The notes beneath the pieces were generated by a model, which saw only the letters and a program-made list of their open reading frames with translations, did not search any database and was not told the origin of the DNA. From positions 939,001 to 1,003,000 of the forward strand of contig RPFO01000175.1 of the NCBI GenBank assembly GCA_009746045.1: DNA of 64,000 nucleotides. Reading direction: 5' to 3'. The stretch comes from Mesostigma viride. Taxonomy: Eukaryota; Streptophyta; Mesostigmatophyceae; Mesostigmatales; Mesostigmataceae. Numbering within the stretch: position 1 is the stretch's first letter; each line of letters starts with the position of its first letter. A program made the position numbers and the translations under genes. This document shows positions 1-11,800 of the stretch, piece by piece.

Positions 1-166
1 AGGGTGGAAGGCTGGGGGGGGCCCTGCAAAGGGTTATCGTGCATGAGGCTCGCTACAGCCGCCGGCGATTGTAATGGTCGTGACCGTTGCGGCAGGGCAG
101 CCTCGGAGCCACTGAGCGAAAGTGGTTGGCGGAGCTTTGGAGATAAAGCACCAGGAAAGGGGGGTT

Positions 167-291
167 GGGTAACGAGAACTACAATCAATCATGAAATGGG
201 TGCAGCGTGGCAGGCTCACTCATGGGTTCTGTAATTGCCCACTTATTGTTTTAATCAAATGTTGGTGGATTGGTAATAGTGGGAATAGAAT
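167..291 (+). repeat. 125-bp direct repeat, copy 1
   Basis: Bases 167-291 are repeated without visible change at 581-705. Sequence on both sides differs. This looks like a recent segmental duplication or the end of a dispersed repeat. There is no coding signal in the unit. Confidence 0.9.
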
Positions 292-580
292 CGGTGTTCT
301 CTGAACGTAGTTTCTTTATAACAGATGAGAATGAACGCCGCTATGTGAGTGGTACTACGGGACGGTGGGCCTTGGGCTGGACCGGTTCCATGAGTTAGAA
401 TTAGTTGGCCAGTTTTGTATGGCCATTTCTAGTTCGTTAAGTTAAGTAGCAATTAAGTTACTGTTGCTGACGGCTCATGAGGCGAGCCTGGGCTACGCCG
501 CCCTAAAGTGCCATTTGCACGATGTTCTAGGTCTCTTTTTCTTGTCCCGCCCCCCCCCCCCCTTTTTGTGTTTGTTTCTA

Positions 581-705
581 GGGTAACGAGAACTACAATC
601 AATCATGAAATGGGTGCAGCGTGGCAGGCTCACTCATGGGTTCTGTAATTGCCCACTTATTGTTTTAATCAAATGTTGGTGGATTGGTAATAGTGGGAAT
701 AGAAT
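581..705 (+). repeat. 125-bp direct repeat, copy 2
   Basis: Second copy of the unit at 167-291, offset by 414 bp. It follows a pyrimidine-rich stretch with a long C run. A B-box-like GGTTCGATTCC lies just downstream at 768-778, but no tRNA cloverleaf can be closed around it. Confidence 0.9.
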
Positions 706-2060
706 GTATATTTGTACATACCTCTCACAATGGTCTGGGAACCTTTATTCTGGGGTTTATAGGGCGGGGTTCGATTCCCTGGTATTATGTTTCTACAAGC
801 TGGCCTGTTCAGGTGTTTGCCTGTTCAGACTTCCCTAGTTCCCCAGGGCAGGATTTAATTGTTGCCTATGTGTTTTCATTTTGTCATTTGTTTGCTGTGG
901 CAGTTTACCATCTGGCAAGTAGACGGGCGCCGTAAGACGGGCGCCAATAGACCCCTGTTGAGAGAATGACAGGCAAACTATTGTAATACGCCTTACTTTG
1001 TCAAGTGGTATTTTAATTGTCATGGATTTATTGTACTTATATTGAATATGTACTGGGTTTTATGGGATTAGTATCTGGAATTAATGTAACTCACCGCCAG
1101 AAGGTCATTGTACTGGAGGCTCTACCGAGGTGATGGGATTAATTTCTGGAGAAGACCTCATAGAATTAACCTGTATGTATTTAATTTTGTGTGCTTCTAA
1201 TATCTGGTGGTACTCTGTAATGCCACTTCCATAGGTTTTTTATCCATTTCTCATGGAATGGTTTTCCCTGTGGCAGATCTGTTTCTTTTCCAGTTCCTTA
1301 AAAGAAAAGGCTGGGGGAATGGCAATGGCCATTAAAGACATCTGTTCAAGCTTCAAGCTGGAGTGAAGGACATTTCAAGCTACTTCAAGGGTCCCTGGCA
1401 GGGGATGTGGTCCCTAAAGAAAAGAAGGGATTGGAGTTAACGTAAAGGGTTTACGTTAGATGGATAGAGATTGTTACGCTCTTTCCAACGGCACCTTGAA
1501 CGCCTCATTTGGTTAAGGAACGTAAAAGTTATGACGTTTCCTAGGCTGTGCCGACAGTACCCGGCGCGCCACTGTGGGCGCGTACGGACACAGGATGTAC
1601 AAGTGTCACTTTGATAGTCCGCAGGACGTTGACAGGACTTGTACAGGACTTGATGGTCAATTGATAGGTAGGCGCGCTGTAGCGCGCCAGGACCTATGAG
1701 ACAATTGATGCTGAGTAGTGTACGGATAGGTCCACAGGACTAGCCGTATGGACAATTGATAGATCTGCGCGCCAAAGGCGTGCCAGAGTCTGTGTAATCA
1801 ATTGATTGACAGTTCGGCTGTGACAGTGCAGCTGATTACTTGGACGCGTCCCTAACAACCTATATGTGTGACTTGGTCGCACCGGGACGCTAGTTCTTGC
1901 GTGCACGTTCTCTGGGCACTGCGACCCTGTCGCCTGTGCTGCGTGCAGTCTTGGAAGTGACGTGACTTACGTCTGTGTTTCCTTGTTATTAATAAAGGCA
2001 ACTTCCTGCAAGAACCATGGCGGAATTCGTGGCATTCTCACTCTCACAACTGTGGCAGCT

Positions 2061-2960
2061 CACTGCCTAGATGCAGTCACATGAATGCAATATCTCCAGT
2101 ATGATCATTAGTGAAAGACTTCTTTCCCTGCACGATAAAATGTGAAGAAACCATTGGAGGCCACTCAGCTTCTGAGCGCTGTGATCCCGCTGCGAAGAAA
2201 AGGTGCGGCACTCTCACACAAACAAGAACACCCAAAAAGAACGCCAAAGACTTCGAACGACAAGCTCGTGGAGGAAAGCACTGAAAGCAGATCACGTTCG
2301 TGCCACTAATCTATACCTTGCATGACATCGTAAATCCCTCGCCCGGGCGAGCAACAAGTTACGGCCGTTCTTGTATGATGAAATTATGGAAGGCACGAAC
2401 CAGTGCACGCCTCAATAACTACTTACCGAAATTAAACGGCCATTAAAATTCGGGAACAAAGCACCCGTTCTGTTTAGAATCCGATGCTATCGATATGTAC
2501 TAATCCCTCCTTCACAGTCAGAACCCCCCCCCAGAACCACGCATTTCAACTGCCGCTATCATGAATTCTATTTCATTCTGCGTGACCAACAAATGCATAG
2601 TATCCCCCATGCCCTGATGGCATAAAAAGAAAGCAGAGATATTATGAACCAGCTACTCTCCGCCACAATCTGATATCATGAGCTCATCGTCTTCAACATT
2701 CGAGCATGCATTTGGTTTGCTGGTAGCTGATGTAGGTAGCTGATGTAGATAGAATAGACCGGTAGGACTGTTGCACCCATCCATCCATCCATCGGGGTTA
2801 ATGCTCCGTGACTCGGGACCCAACGGGAGCACGAGTCTAATTAATTAATTAATTAATTAATTAATTAATTAATTAATTTGGTTTGCATTTCTCTCGCCCT
2901 ATGTTGCTGATTTCGCTATGGCCACTCTCGCAAGTACAGTGGCCCGGGCACCTTGCACCC
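2061..2960. repeat. Decayed relative of TTAA element E
   Basis: Scattered blocks match the right half of element E (about 55870-56750) in the same order, for example around 2085-2220 against 55895-56040 and 2555-2700 against 56520-56660. Divergence is high, roughly 20-25% by eye, and a (TTAA)n microsatellite lies within. No terminal repeats remain recognisable. An older fragment of the same family is the likely explanation. Confidence 0.6.
2838..2878. repeat. (TTAA)n microsatellite
   Basis: About ten uninterrupted TTAA units. TTAA is also the target of the three DNA-transposon families in this window, so the tract is a dense cluster of potential target sites, although no insertion lies in it. 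Confidence 0.95.
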
Positions 2961-3221
2961 AACATCATCATGATCCAGTCAACTTGTAATTCCTACTACT
3001 AGTAGGCCCAAAGCAAACATTTTTCCCGCGGACGTGGAAGTAGACGCCGCGCCAAAGAACCTATGTAGGCGCCACGCCTTCTGCTGGTATAGCCTGGTAC
3101 CCCCTAAAAATTCCAATCAAGTCCAAGTCGCTATTTTTCATAAAATACGCGTATGTTATTCGCGCCGTAAAGTACGCGTATAGACGTATTTTATTCGAAC
3201 CGTATGGCGTACATAACAACA

Positions 3222-3610
3222 CGGTATACCGATCAATGGCCGATATATACCTCCAGCTCCGGCAGACAGCAGGGAAGAAGCCGGTATAGAATACTGACAA
3301 TACTGGAGGGGTCATCTACGTCGACCATGACAAGCCCGGCCGGTGGCAGGCGACACCTGCCGCCCCAGCAACCCCAGCAAACCCAGCCAATAGGGCAATA
3401 TAGCAGTAGTGTAGAAGAATAGTAATTTTGTCAGTGTGTTAAGGCTTGTTGTTGTCAGTAGCATAGAAGGCTTACTGTAGCTGACGTGGCCGGCGCCGGC
3501 CACGCCCATGTGCATGTATAGGGCTATGATGGGATCCACACCAGATGATGTATTAGCACGGTTTTAAAATTAACTAGTTAGCCATGCTTTGCCCACTGCA
3601 TGCATGGCAT
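3222..3610. repeat. Diverged repeat R, copy 1
   Basis: Shares an ordered series of blocks with 3735-4060: the GGCAGACAGC...GGGAAGA region, TCTACGTCG, the CCCCAGCA proline-codon-rich block and the tail resembling GATGGGATCCACACCAGATGATG. The short ORFs in both copies (3204-3422, 3600-3899) align weakly in their Pro/Gln-rich ends, so a decayed coding origin is possible. Its 3' half contains a perfect 20-bp GC-rich palindrome at 3485-3504. Confidence 0.55.
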
Positions 3611-3734
3611 CACTAGCTCTACTGAAATGGCAGACGAGGCGATAGCTAGTGTAGCGGCTATCCTCCATGAGGGGCAGCTGATAACCTCCGTGCATGCCTG
3701 CGGACTTGACCCTGGCGCAGTAACAAAGGTGACG

Positions 3735-4060
3735 GGAGCTATGGCCGTCGTCCGACCTACCTCCAGCTTCGGCACACCGCGGCGGGGAAGACGGAGCTTG
3801 GTGTACTGGAAGGCCGGGACGGCCATCTATACGTCGGCCACCAGCCCTGACAAGCGACCCTCGCTGCCCCAGCACCTCCAGCCACCCCAGCCAGCTTAGT
3901 AGGGGAATACAACAGTAGTGGTGTAGAATAGTAAGGCCTAGCCACTGTGGCCTTGTACATGTACGCCTATTATTATGGGCCCCATACCAGCTGATGACTA
4001 ATAGCTTTATTTAGTGTCTATCTACCTAGAAAAAGGCCTCAATTGAGGCCTTTTTATAAA
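3735..4060. repeat. Diverged repeat R, copy 2
   Basis: Second copy of repeat R, ending in an A-rich/T-rich perfect palindrome at 4030-4055. It is separated from copy 1 by sequence containing ATGCATGCCTGCGGACTT, a motif seen again at 6128-6145 just outside the 3' LTR of element B. Confidence 0.55.
4030..4055. repeat. 26-bp perfect palindrome
   Basis: Core GGCCTCAATTGAGGCC flanked by five A on the left and five T on the right: a perfect inverted repeat with no loop. The same core recurs at 5761-5776, with an incomplete version just before it at 5741-5756. It could form a cruciform or act as a bidirectional terminator-like hairpin, but no gene ends here. Confidence 0.9.
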
Positions 4061-5735
4061 TTGGGTGTTGCATGTAATTACAATGAGCCAACAAACTTTC
4101 TTCCAAATATGAGTGAAGGCCATGCATTATTATGATTGTTTTGGGGTTCCCAGCACTTAACATCAGTCATATAGCCCTAATACATATTTAATTATGATTT
4201 AATAAAACAGGGTGTCGCTGCGACGGCACCATCAACACAACATGACCATAGATACAAGCGACCAAAAGGCGCCAGTACTCAGTTCCATCTGCATGTAACG
4301 TGTCTTTTGGACCTTACGAGGTTCCCCCACGACACGGTAAGCATGGCATGACCTGGCATGCTCCCCAAGGGACCCCTCACACACACTTGCACGGCGGGGC
4401 TGTCGCGCAGCACTGCAGGCAGCAATAGCCTGCCATGGGTATTGCACGTAACCATGAGGAATCCAAAGGCTCTATTACAAACACGCACAAGGATCATGCA
4501 TTATAATGATAGGTGTGACCTTCCAAGCGCGTAGCTTCACTCACATAGCCCCAATATCTAGGTTGTTACGGTATATTCTGACAGGGGTTTGCTGCCGCGG
4601 CAGCAGATGAACAGCACATGGCAAGATATACAAGCATAACTGGACACCATTTGCACTGTCTTCTAGACCTCCTAGCTTGATTTCGGGCTTTGCAAGGGTT
4701 GCCTGAGACATGGCCAGCATGGCAGGAACTGCCATGCTTCTTATGGAAAGCAAACACGTCTACACGGCAGGGGCCAGCCGCAGAGCACTGCACGAAGTAC
4801 TATAACCTGCCTTACGTCACATCGGCACTAGGCGCCGATAGGCAGCTAAAAACTGACGATATCACAAGCAAATCGATGCCATTACCTTACTACCACCAGG
4901 ACGCACTCAGTACCTTTCACACCCCTCACACCCGGGATCACTAGGCACGCATATGCGCTGGCGCTGAACGTGGCTGCATTAGAAATTAAGCTGTTCAAGC
5001 TCGGCGTTTTCAAGTTGTCCGGAAGCTATGCAGCCCGCAAATCTGGCCGGACAGACGCTCCATGCGTCGTCCATTGACGTATGAAAGCGGCTGCAGCGGC
5101 CTCGCCAGCGCTGTTCGCATAATGGCGCTCCCATAGCTGGGGGCGCGCGCGCGTTGATTGTCCGCATCCCAGTTTTTCCCAGCTAAAAACACCCCTCCCT
5201 CTACCTACGGATCCACGCCAAAAGGCTCGAAAATAGCCAGTGCCCCTTTAGTCACGGCTGCCCCAACATCCCCCCCCGCCGTTCCGCTAGTCTCTTCCCA
5301 GCATATCGAAGCACCGGCCTGCTGGCAGGCGCACTATCAACGCCAATTACGCCCCAGCTGAATTTCACTATTACCTGGCATTCAGCACACAAATAACGAC
5401 CCCACGAATTTAGAAATCGACTTTTGACCCATTTAGCGATCGGGCTAGCTTCACGGATAATTTATCTACCCAACGCGCTCCTTACTGGTCGAAATGATGC
5501 ACGAACGTGGCCATACGGTCTATTTTACTCGAGGCCGCCATGGTCGTGCATTCGTGAAAATTCGTCGTCCGGTTGCACGAAAGTGGCCGAAATAGGTACT
5601 TTTCCACCTCACATATCTTTCAGTAACCGTCGACCCCTGTCGACCCCAACGGGTCAGGACGCTCAACACATATACCAGATTCGCGCCACTGGGACCGGTC
5701 CTTCCCGCCAAAATTACCGTCCCCATGTGACCTTG
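4061..5735. other. Non-coding region with diverged duplications
   Basis: No gene recognised. Two blocks near 4130-4260 and 4495-4620 share order and short matches (GCATTAT, CACATAGCCC, ACAGGG, GCGACGGCA/GCCGCGGCA, ACAACATG/GCACATGG), implying an old tandem duplication of about 370 bp. The ORFs at 4690-4944 and 5424-5774 have no motifs and look like chance. Confidence 0.45.
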
Positions 5736-5905
5736 GTGAAAAAGGCCTCAATTGAGCCAAAAGGCCTCAATTGAGGCCTCTGGGTAAATAGACAATTTAG
5801 CCATGTATATGTGTGCCTATGATGAGCCCCACCCCAGATGATGCCTAGCATTATTTAGTCATGTTTTGCCCATGCAGAGAGTTGCTATCTGCTGAGATGC
5901 CATGC
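5736..5905. repeat. Diverged repeat R, partial copy 3, with palindromes
   Basis: Contains the GGCCTCAATTGAGGCC core again (5761-5776), followed by a tail like the ends of repeat R: TATGATGAGCCCCACCCCAGATGATG, then TTATTTAGTCATGTTTTGCCCATGCA, which also resembles 3575-3600. Order and spacing match copies 1 and 2. Confidence 0.55.
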
Positions 5906-6182
5906 ACCCTACATAGCCATTGCCTAGCCATAATAATCTTCCACCCCATGCCAGGCCTTTGAGCTCTGATACGTGGTGCAGGTGCGCCTTGTGCACCCAG
6001 AGTAGGTGGCGGTTTACATCCCCCACCTGCAGGTTGTAGCTCAGAATGTATTACAAACCATATGCCCCCTCTCAGTCAGGGCTATGTGTTACATACACTC
6101 CCAACGGAGTTATGTTCTATTAATTAATGCATGCCTGCGGACTTAGAACTACCCTGGCTCAGCAATGCACCACGGGGCCCGT
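5906..6182. other. Flank adjoining the 3' LTR of element B
   Basis: No gene seen. Contains TTAATTAATGCATGCCTGCGGACTT near 6120-6145, shared with about 3690-3710. If the LTR boundary at 6183 is right, this is the insertion target of element B. The matching target duplication would lie beyond 64000 and cannot be tested here. Confidence 0.5.
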
Positions 6183-6734
6183 TGTTACGTCCTAAACTTC
6201 TACCACCACCTCTACCTCTACCCGGCCTAACCCAACCTAAATTAGTCAGGCCACCTCTACTTAATCCCCTAGCGAAAGACGAACGAGACGGAGCAGATCT
6301 CAATGCATTCACGTATGTATTACTGTAATACGCCATAAGCCATTTACACTAACCCGTTTACTCCAGGAATAGAGGAAGGAAACACAACTACACTGCCGTG
6401 ACCCAAGCGAATATGTGTTAATTCATTTAACACACGCCGAGTGCAAACACAAGGGGTAGAACGTGCATAAATGATCACCAACGGTCCAGCATGCTCGGGC
6501 CGACCTGGCCCTCGCCTACAAATGTACAGATTCACGCTGGTCCACTACATTCTGCCCAAAGGATAAGGACCACTAGTAAAGTACGCGGCGCGACGCCCAA
6601 AAGCATCCAATGCACCACAGTACTGCTACGAGGACAACAGTGTCCCAGTACAAACTACACGTAACCTAGGAACGACCGAGGCAAAGGACCTAATTTACGT
6701 CCGTAACTACGACGAATTGTTACGCGACGTAACA
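6183..6734 (-). repeat. 3' LTR of gypsy B
   Basis: Plus strand begins TGTTACGTCC and ends GTTACGCGACGTAACA, the inverted-repeat termini seen in the LTRs of C (47009-47581). Long stretches in the right half match the C LTR, for example around 6385-6450 and 6680-6734, while the left half is strongly diverged. About 552 bp. The next bases inward, read on the minus strand, form the polypurine tract expected just before a 3' LTR. Confidence 0.8.
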
Positions 6735-7103
6735 CCTCCCCCCCCCCACAAAGGTAGGGAGCCCTCTCCCTACGCACAGGGAGGAAACCAAGGGGTAGGA
6801 AAAACCTAATGCACCCAGCACACACCAACACAATCGACAAGCCATCCAAGATACAAAGCACCAACATGTTAACTCGGTTCCACCCCGAGTGGTGTAGGGT
6901 TAACCAGCACCAAGCCTGGTGGGAGGATCCCCTAACTGCCTGGCACAGAGGCCTTGCCGGGAGGGACGGCACTGGGCAGGACACACAGAGTAAACAAATC
7001 AGTACCAAGGACCAAGAACGACCAATCAACTGGCCAGAATATGAGGGCGACTCTATATGCCGGAGGGACAACACCCTCAGGTCGGGCCTAAGGCCCTCTA
7101 TAT
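6735..7103 (-). other. 3' untranslated region and polypurine tract of B
   Basis: Lies between the ORF-X stop and the 3' LTR. Bases 6735-6750 are a C-run on the plus strand, so a G-rich polypurine tract on the element strand directly abutting the LTR. The rest closely matches 47582-47941 in element C. ORFs here on the plus strand are shadows. Confidence 0.75.
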
Positions 7104-8113
7104 CTAGTTGCCATCAGTCTGGTAAGTGCCACGCGAGGCCAGAAGAACATCCAGATACGCATGGTAGTGGGCCACGTCGTCGGCATTATCATGCCTATCT
7201 ACGGTGAGGAAAACATCGGCCCACACGCCATCAGGAAAAAGGCCCAGAAAGGCCCAGTAATACCTATGCTGCGTAAGGACCACCTGGCCACGGGCCCAGT
7301 CCAGGAAGCCACAGGCAAAGAGGCGTAGGAAGGGCTCTACCGCGATCAAGCAGAGAGCCCGCAGAAGTAGGCGATGGTACCGGATCCGAGGATGCAAACC
7401 CGTCGGGAAGAACAGATCTAGCAGAGGCTCCACGTTAGCCGGCCACAACCGGATGTGCCGAACCTCACGTGAGCGCCACCGACGGGCGCACTGTCGCGAC
7501 CCGAACGTCTCTAGGTAGTCGCTAGCCCGAGGGGGAGGATGGCCACGGGAGTCCAGGCCCTGGCCCGGGAGGGGCGCTGGACGGCGGGCGTCCCACTCCA
7601 GGAGGGGCTGCAGGAGAACCGCGCCGTACGTAGCACCCGGCACCGCAGGAAACTCGACCATAAGGGCAGCTGAAGCCATAATGCCCAGAGGCGGAGGGTA
7701 AGCCCACTGGAAACCACCGTAGGTGTCCAAGTCGTTGTGACGCCTAGCCCAGCGATACAGGACTCGCCGAACCAGGAATTCTCACCCTGGAACACAGGAT
7801 CAGCTAAAACAACCATATCAAACGGAGGCCGATCAGTATCAATGGGTAGGCCACGGTCACGCGGCGCCCGACGCACCTGGGAGAACCCATAGGACATGGG
7901 CGAAATGGCCAGCTCGGCAGCGACGCGCGGCAGGTCACACTGTCGGCAGGCGATCGCAGACATACCGAACCCAGGGACTGGCGTATCTCGCGACTCCGGC
8001 GTAGCATGTACCACAGAAGGGGCCCGGTCCCGATCGCCCTGGGACAACTCCCGTAGAGAGTCAGAAGCGCGGATGGCGCGATGATCAAGGCCGCTGGCCG
8101 TAACAACCGCAGC
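7104..8113 (-). pseudogene. ORF-X of gypsy B, C-terminal part
   Basis: C-terminal third of an unrecognised protein encoded after pol. It is interrupted at 8114 by copia-1; the frame resumes at 15926 when one copy of target duplication CAAAG is removed (RSL then AAVV, as in element C at RSLAAVV). Near 7770 two extra bases relative to C (AGGAATTCTCACC against AGGATCTCGCC) break the frame, so two overlapping ORFs are seen. The C-terminal 200 residues are rich in W, Y, R and L and include a hydrophobic stretch around LLLRALCLIAVEPFLRLF. No known family is recognised. See ORF-X of A for the conserved layout. Confidence 0.65.
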
Positions 8114-8118
8114 CAAAG

Positions 8119-8598
8119 AGTTGCAAAAGAAAGGTATCTTGCTTGATGCGTTATGCATAAAACAAAGGCTCTTCTTTATTTCTTTACGTTATTGTCGTTG
8201 TTGCATAATTCGTCTTCGTTGCGCATGTATTCTATTGCGCTTGGCACCTTCATCAGTCTTGCTGAATATCCTACGTGGACATGCATTCCATGTAGTTCAG
8301 TGCATGCCGCGTGTTAGATACTTCTAGAATCCTCTAGGAGGTACCAAGGCAGATGCGCATACATAATAGGCCGATAGTCGGCTCAGTCCTATTGACAGTA
8401 CTACACCGGCCCTTGACCAGCCGGTGACGTGGAGGCCTGGGAGACGCCCACATATTCTACGTGGCGTTATCCCATTGGCGAGTACTAGTGAAGTACAGCC
8501 ATTGGCCCAATACTACAATAAAGTATATTGTAGTAATCTGTACAAGATCCTCTATCTCTGAGGACCCATGTGGACCCTAGATGGGTCTCCAACCAACT
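8119..8598 (-). repeat. Copia-1 3' LTR
   Basis: 480 bp, nearly identical to 15446-15925, differing for example at 8226, 8367, 8452 and 8456. The plus strand starts AGTTGCAAAAG and ends CCAACCAACT, giving a 5-bp inverted repeat AGTTG/CAACT. A purine-rich stretch AAGGGAAAGAATGGCTGG lies just upstream on the element strand, the expected place for the polypurine tract. Confidence 0.9.
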
Positions 8599-8865
8599 CC
8601 AGCCATTCTTTCCCTTGTGAAAGTGATAAGGCTTAGATGTATTCATTGATGTTCGGCCGCACCTGGCCAGTTCACTTTCACATGTGGGGCAATGGGGACT
8701 CACTTGGGTCTTATGGAGTTTGCATCTCATCATTGCATGGTTGGTGTAACCTGCTGTAGGGAAAACCCAAATCTGAAGGAAAACCTCTTCTCCAGAGAGG
8801 ACAAAACCTCCAGGGGGATAAAAACCTACAGGAGGAGCATTAGGCTCAGGCTCCCAGATTACTCC
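8599..8865 (-). other. Copia-1 3' untranslated region
   Basis: Sits between the Pol stop and the 3' LTR. It contains repeated CCTCCAGGGGGATAAAAACC-like blocks (8750-8850) and the polypurine tract at the LTR edge. No ORF of note. Confidence 0.7.
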
Positions 8866-11800
8866 TCATGACAAGGGTTTCCCAGCCATCATGGACCGCA
8901 GCAACTGGTACCCATTAAGGGCCAGTCGTGGAAGCTTGGTCATAGCATCAGCAGGATTTGAGTGTCCTGGCAGATGTATGGTTATACAGTGGCTGGACAA
9001 CTCCTTTGCCACAAGGTAGTCCAAGTCAGTAGTAGTGGCCCTCTCATTCTTGATAAAAGAGACCACGGGCTTATTATCACAATAAACCCTGACATCAATC
9101 ACAGGTTGAGGTCTTATCTGACTCAGACACCATAAGAGTAGCTCTCTTATGTATATGGCATCGCGAATGCACATGGCGTATGCCCTGCACTCAGCGGTGT
9201 CAATGCCAGCAAACCGCCTCCTCTGAAGGTTACTGGACCAGTATACCAACGAGGGCTGTTTGCCTTCATTCCTGATGGTGATCAGGCATCCGGCTCTGGC
9301 ACCAATCTTGTTGGCAGATCTAGACTCTTGGCTAGCATCTGTGTAGGCGTCTATGATGATGCGCCCATGCCAGTCTACACCGGACAACACCAAGTCAGGA
9401 GATTCATTGAGGCAGCTCTCCAGGCGCCTCCTTCCTTCTCCTACAACAACAGAGTCTGGCATCCTACTCTGTACTGCCAGGTCAGGGTTAGTTGTGGCAG
9501 CCAGCCAACCCAGTTGACCTTTAACCGTAGGGGCATTCTCCTCAGTTACTCTCTTGGGCAACTGAGTTATTACTTTTTCTTTATACCCCTTCGCCGATTG
9601 CAGCTTAAGATGCCATCCTTTGTCATCCTGGAAAAGGGTACAGCCAATGCCACAGTAAGGTACCTGGCTGTTTTTACTAAACCATGCTCTGGTACCAATA
9701 GGGGACTTGTCATTGAGCCTTTTATAGGTCTCATTCAACCATCCCTTGGGACCAATGCGTTGCATATCATCTCCATGTAAGGTAGCCCAGGTGGGTTGTC
9801 CTTTGGATTGCCCCACAAAGAGACAATAAGCAAGATGAGATTGTTGCATCTGACATCTCTCCTGGATGGCAGGAGCAATGGTTTCATACCAGATGACTGG
9901 ACTGCTGACCAGTCCTTCCCAGCCCACTTTAGGCTGCATGTAGGGATGACCTACTTCAGCTATCCAGCATGCTGGGGTCTTAACACAACAGGGTCTTTGA
10001 GCTTGCCAAGTGGCTCTGGCCACCTGAGGATCACCATGCAAAAAGGCCCTGGTGAAGTCATCAATTTCTGCTCCATAATCCAAGCCATAGTCCAAAGCAC
10101 CAAGGTACAGACTAAGAATAAGCCTGAGAACAGGATGTGACAGGCCAGGAGTGTACAGCTCCTCCTTATCAAAGTCTGTAGTACCATGGAACTGGGTCAC
10201 GACTGGACGTGCGTTTGGTATGGGAGGCTCACCAAGCTTGCTCTTCATCTTGCATACAAAACGCAACTGAAGCATTTGAGCATTGGGTGGAGGTTCTGAA
10301 ATGCCTTCAAAAACATCCAGCGTTTGCCACTCCTGGAGCGCACGCGCCAATGCTACTCGCCAGGCCTCAAGGCCAGCGAAAGTGTGACAATCCAGGTCTA
10401 CATCATCAAAGGACATGGGGCTATGAGCAGCAAATGACCTTTTTGTGAGACCAAGAGAAGTCACACTGAGCTGGGCGGGTTCTACCAGCTCAGAAGCTGG
10501 GGGTATATCCCTTCCCCATTCTGCTCCTTTTATTGAACCGACACAGGCGGTCTTCCAATTTGCCTTCTGGAACATTTCAAGAGGCAAGAGACATCTGAAT
10601 GATTCCAGAGGAATTGGGTCACAATGGGTTTTTAGGAGACTCTTTGTGTTATTGGGGCCATCAACAATGGTAACACCGGGAGTCACCAAGAATGGCTGGC
10701 CAATGAGAGTGGGTCCCTTATAGCCATCAACAACACAAAGTGTCAAAGACTCACCCAAGAATGGGATAGTGATATTCCCAAGAACTTGATGATCAGTGTT
10801 ACCCGCAAAGTCTTGGACAATAGTCCATGGACTGGGTTCAAGGGAATACTTATCCAGCAAAGCATTAAAGGGCGAGGTGACAGAGACCTCTGCTTTGGTA
10901 TCCACATCAAAGCCATCAAGGTCCATGCCCTTCTCTAGAAGAGAAGTTATTTTGGCAATCTTTAGTGAGGGCTTGAGCTTCTTTACAATATCCCGAAGCT
11001 CTTGAGGATTGCCTCTCTTGCCGAGCTGAGTGTTCAACCTGGACAACCCCTCCTCAGCTTGTCTTCCTTGGGCTGGAATCCCATCAGTCTCCAAGGGCAA
11101 TGGCTTATTACCAGGGTAATTGGATCCAAGCTTTGGCTGTTCAGACTGAAATATGTTATCCACCTGCCCAGGGGTCTCAAGCCCATGTTCCAACGGCCGG
11201 AGCTTCCGGTGCTGATCAGACACCCTATTATCCAACAAGTCAGCTTCATCCATATCATCCTGTGATATCCCAGTCAATGTCTTAGGCTGAGCTTGCTGAG
11301 TAGTAGGCTCCAGTTGATGGGAGGCCGCCCTTTCTGGTAGTTGGAGTCCAGCCTGTTCACTGGCCAAAGGTGGACAGGAAAGATTGGGAGATCCAAGTGC
11401 CTCTTCAGGGGCCATAATTTCCAGGGGATTTTCTTGAACGTTCATTGGATCTCTCTTCAATCTATTCCAAGCCAGATGATAAGTGGTCCCATTCCAGACC
11501 ACATCAGCAGTTTTCATCTCCAGGTCAACTGAGGTTATGGTCCCTGGACCCTGCCAATAACCACGTTTACCAGGAGCATTTTCTTTGTGGAAGATCACCT
11601 GGTCTCCCACCTCAAATTTTAATGATTCTCCTCTCTGTTTATCCTTTTCACAGAGATGAGCATACTGTGCCCACCTCTGCTTACTCCATGCCTGCATGAT
11701 GTCATCAGGGTAGAGGCCACCTGCTAGTCCACGAGGTGAGACCAGCCGTGGAACACCACGCACCTTGATAGTATGAAAACGGTTGTTCATGGTGTTTTCC

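Larger units (their letters stand above)
1..2060. other. Non-coding flank, no gene recognised
   Basis: Only short ORFs without recognisable motifs occur here. The stretch has a C-homopolymer near 550, an exact 125-bp duplication (listed separately) and several GCGCGCC motifs between 1560 and 1800. The last few hundred bases, ending near an AATAAA at about 1990, look loosely like the end of an LTR, but I found no partner copy and no terminal inverted repeat, so I do not call one. Confidence 0.5.

Noticed and set aside
768-778. Perfect Pol III B-box-like GGTTCGATTCC with a pairing T-stem
   Set aside because: No matching acceptor stem, anticodon arm or convincing A box could be placed upstream, so neither a tRNA nor a SINE is called.
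1600-2017. Possible LTR end with polyadenylation-like AATAAA and a following TGGCGGAATTCG
   Set aside because: No second copy, no paired terminus and no retroelement ORF next to it.
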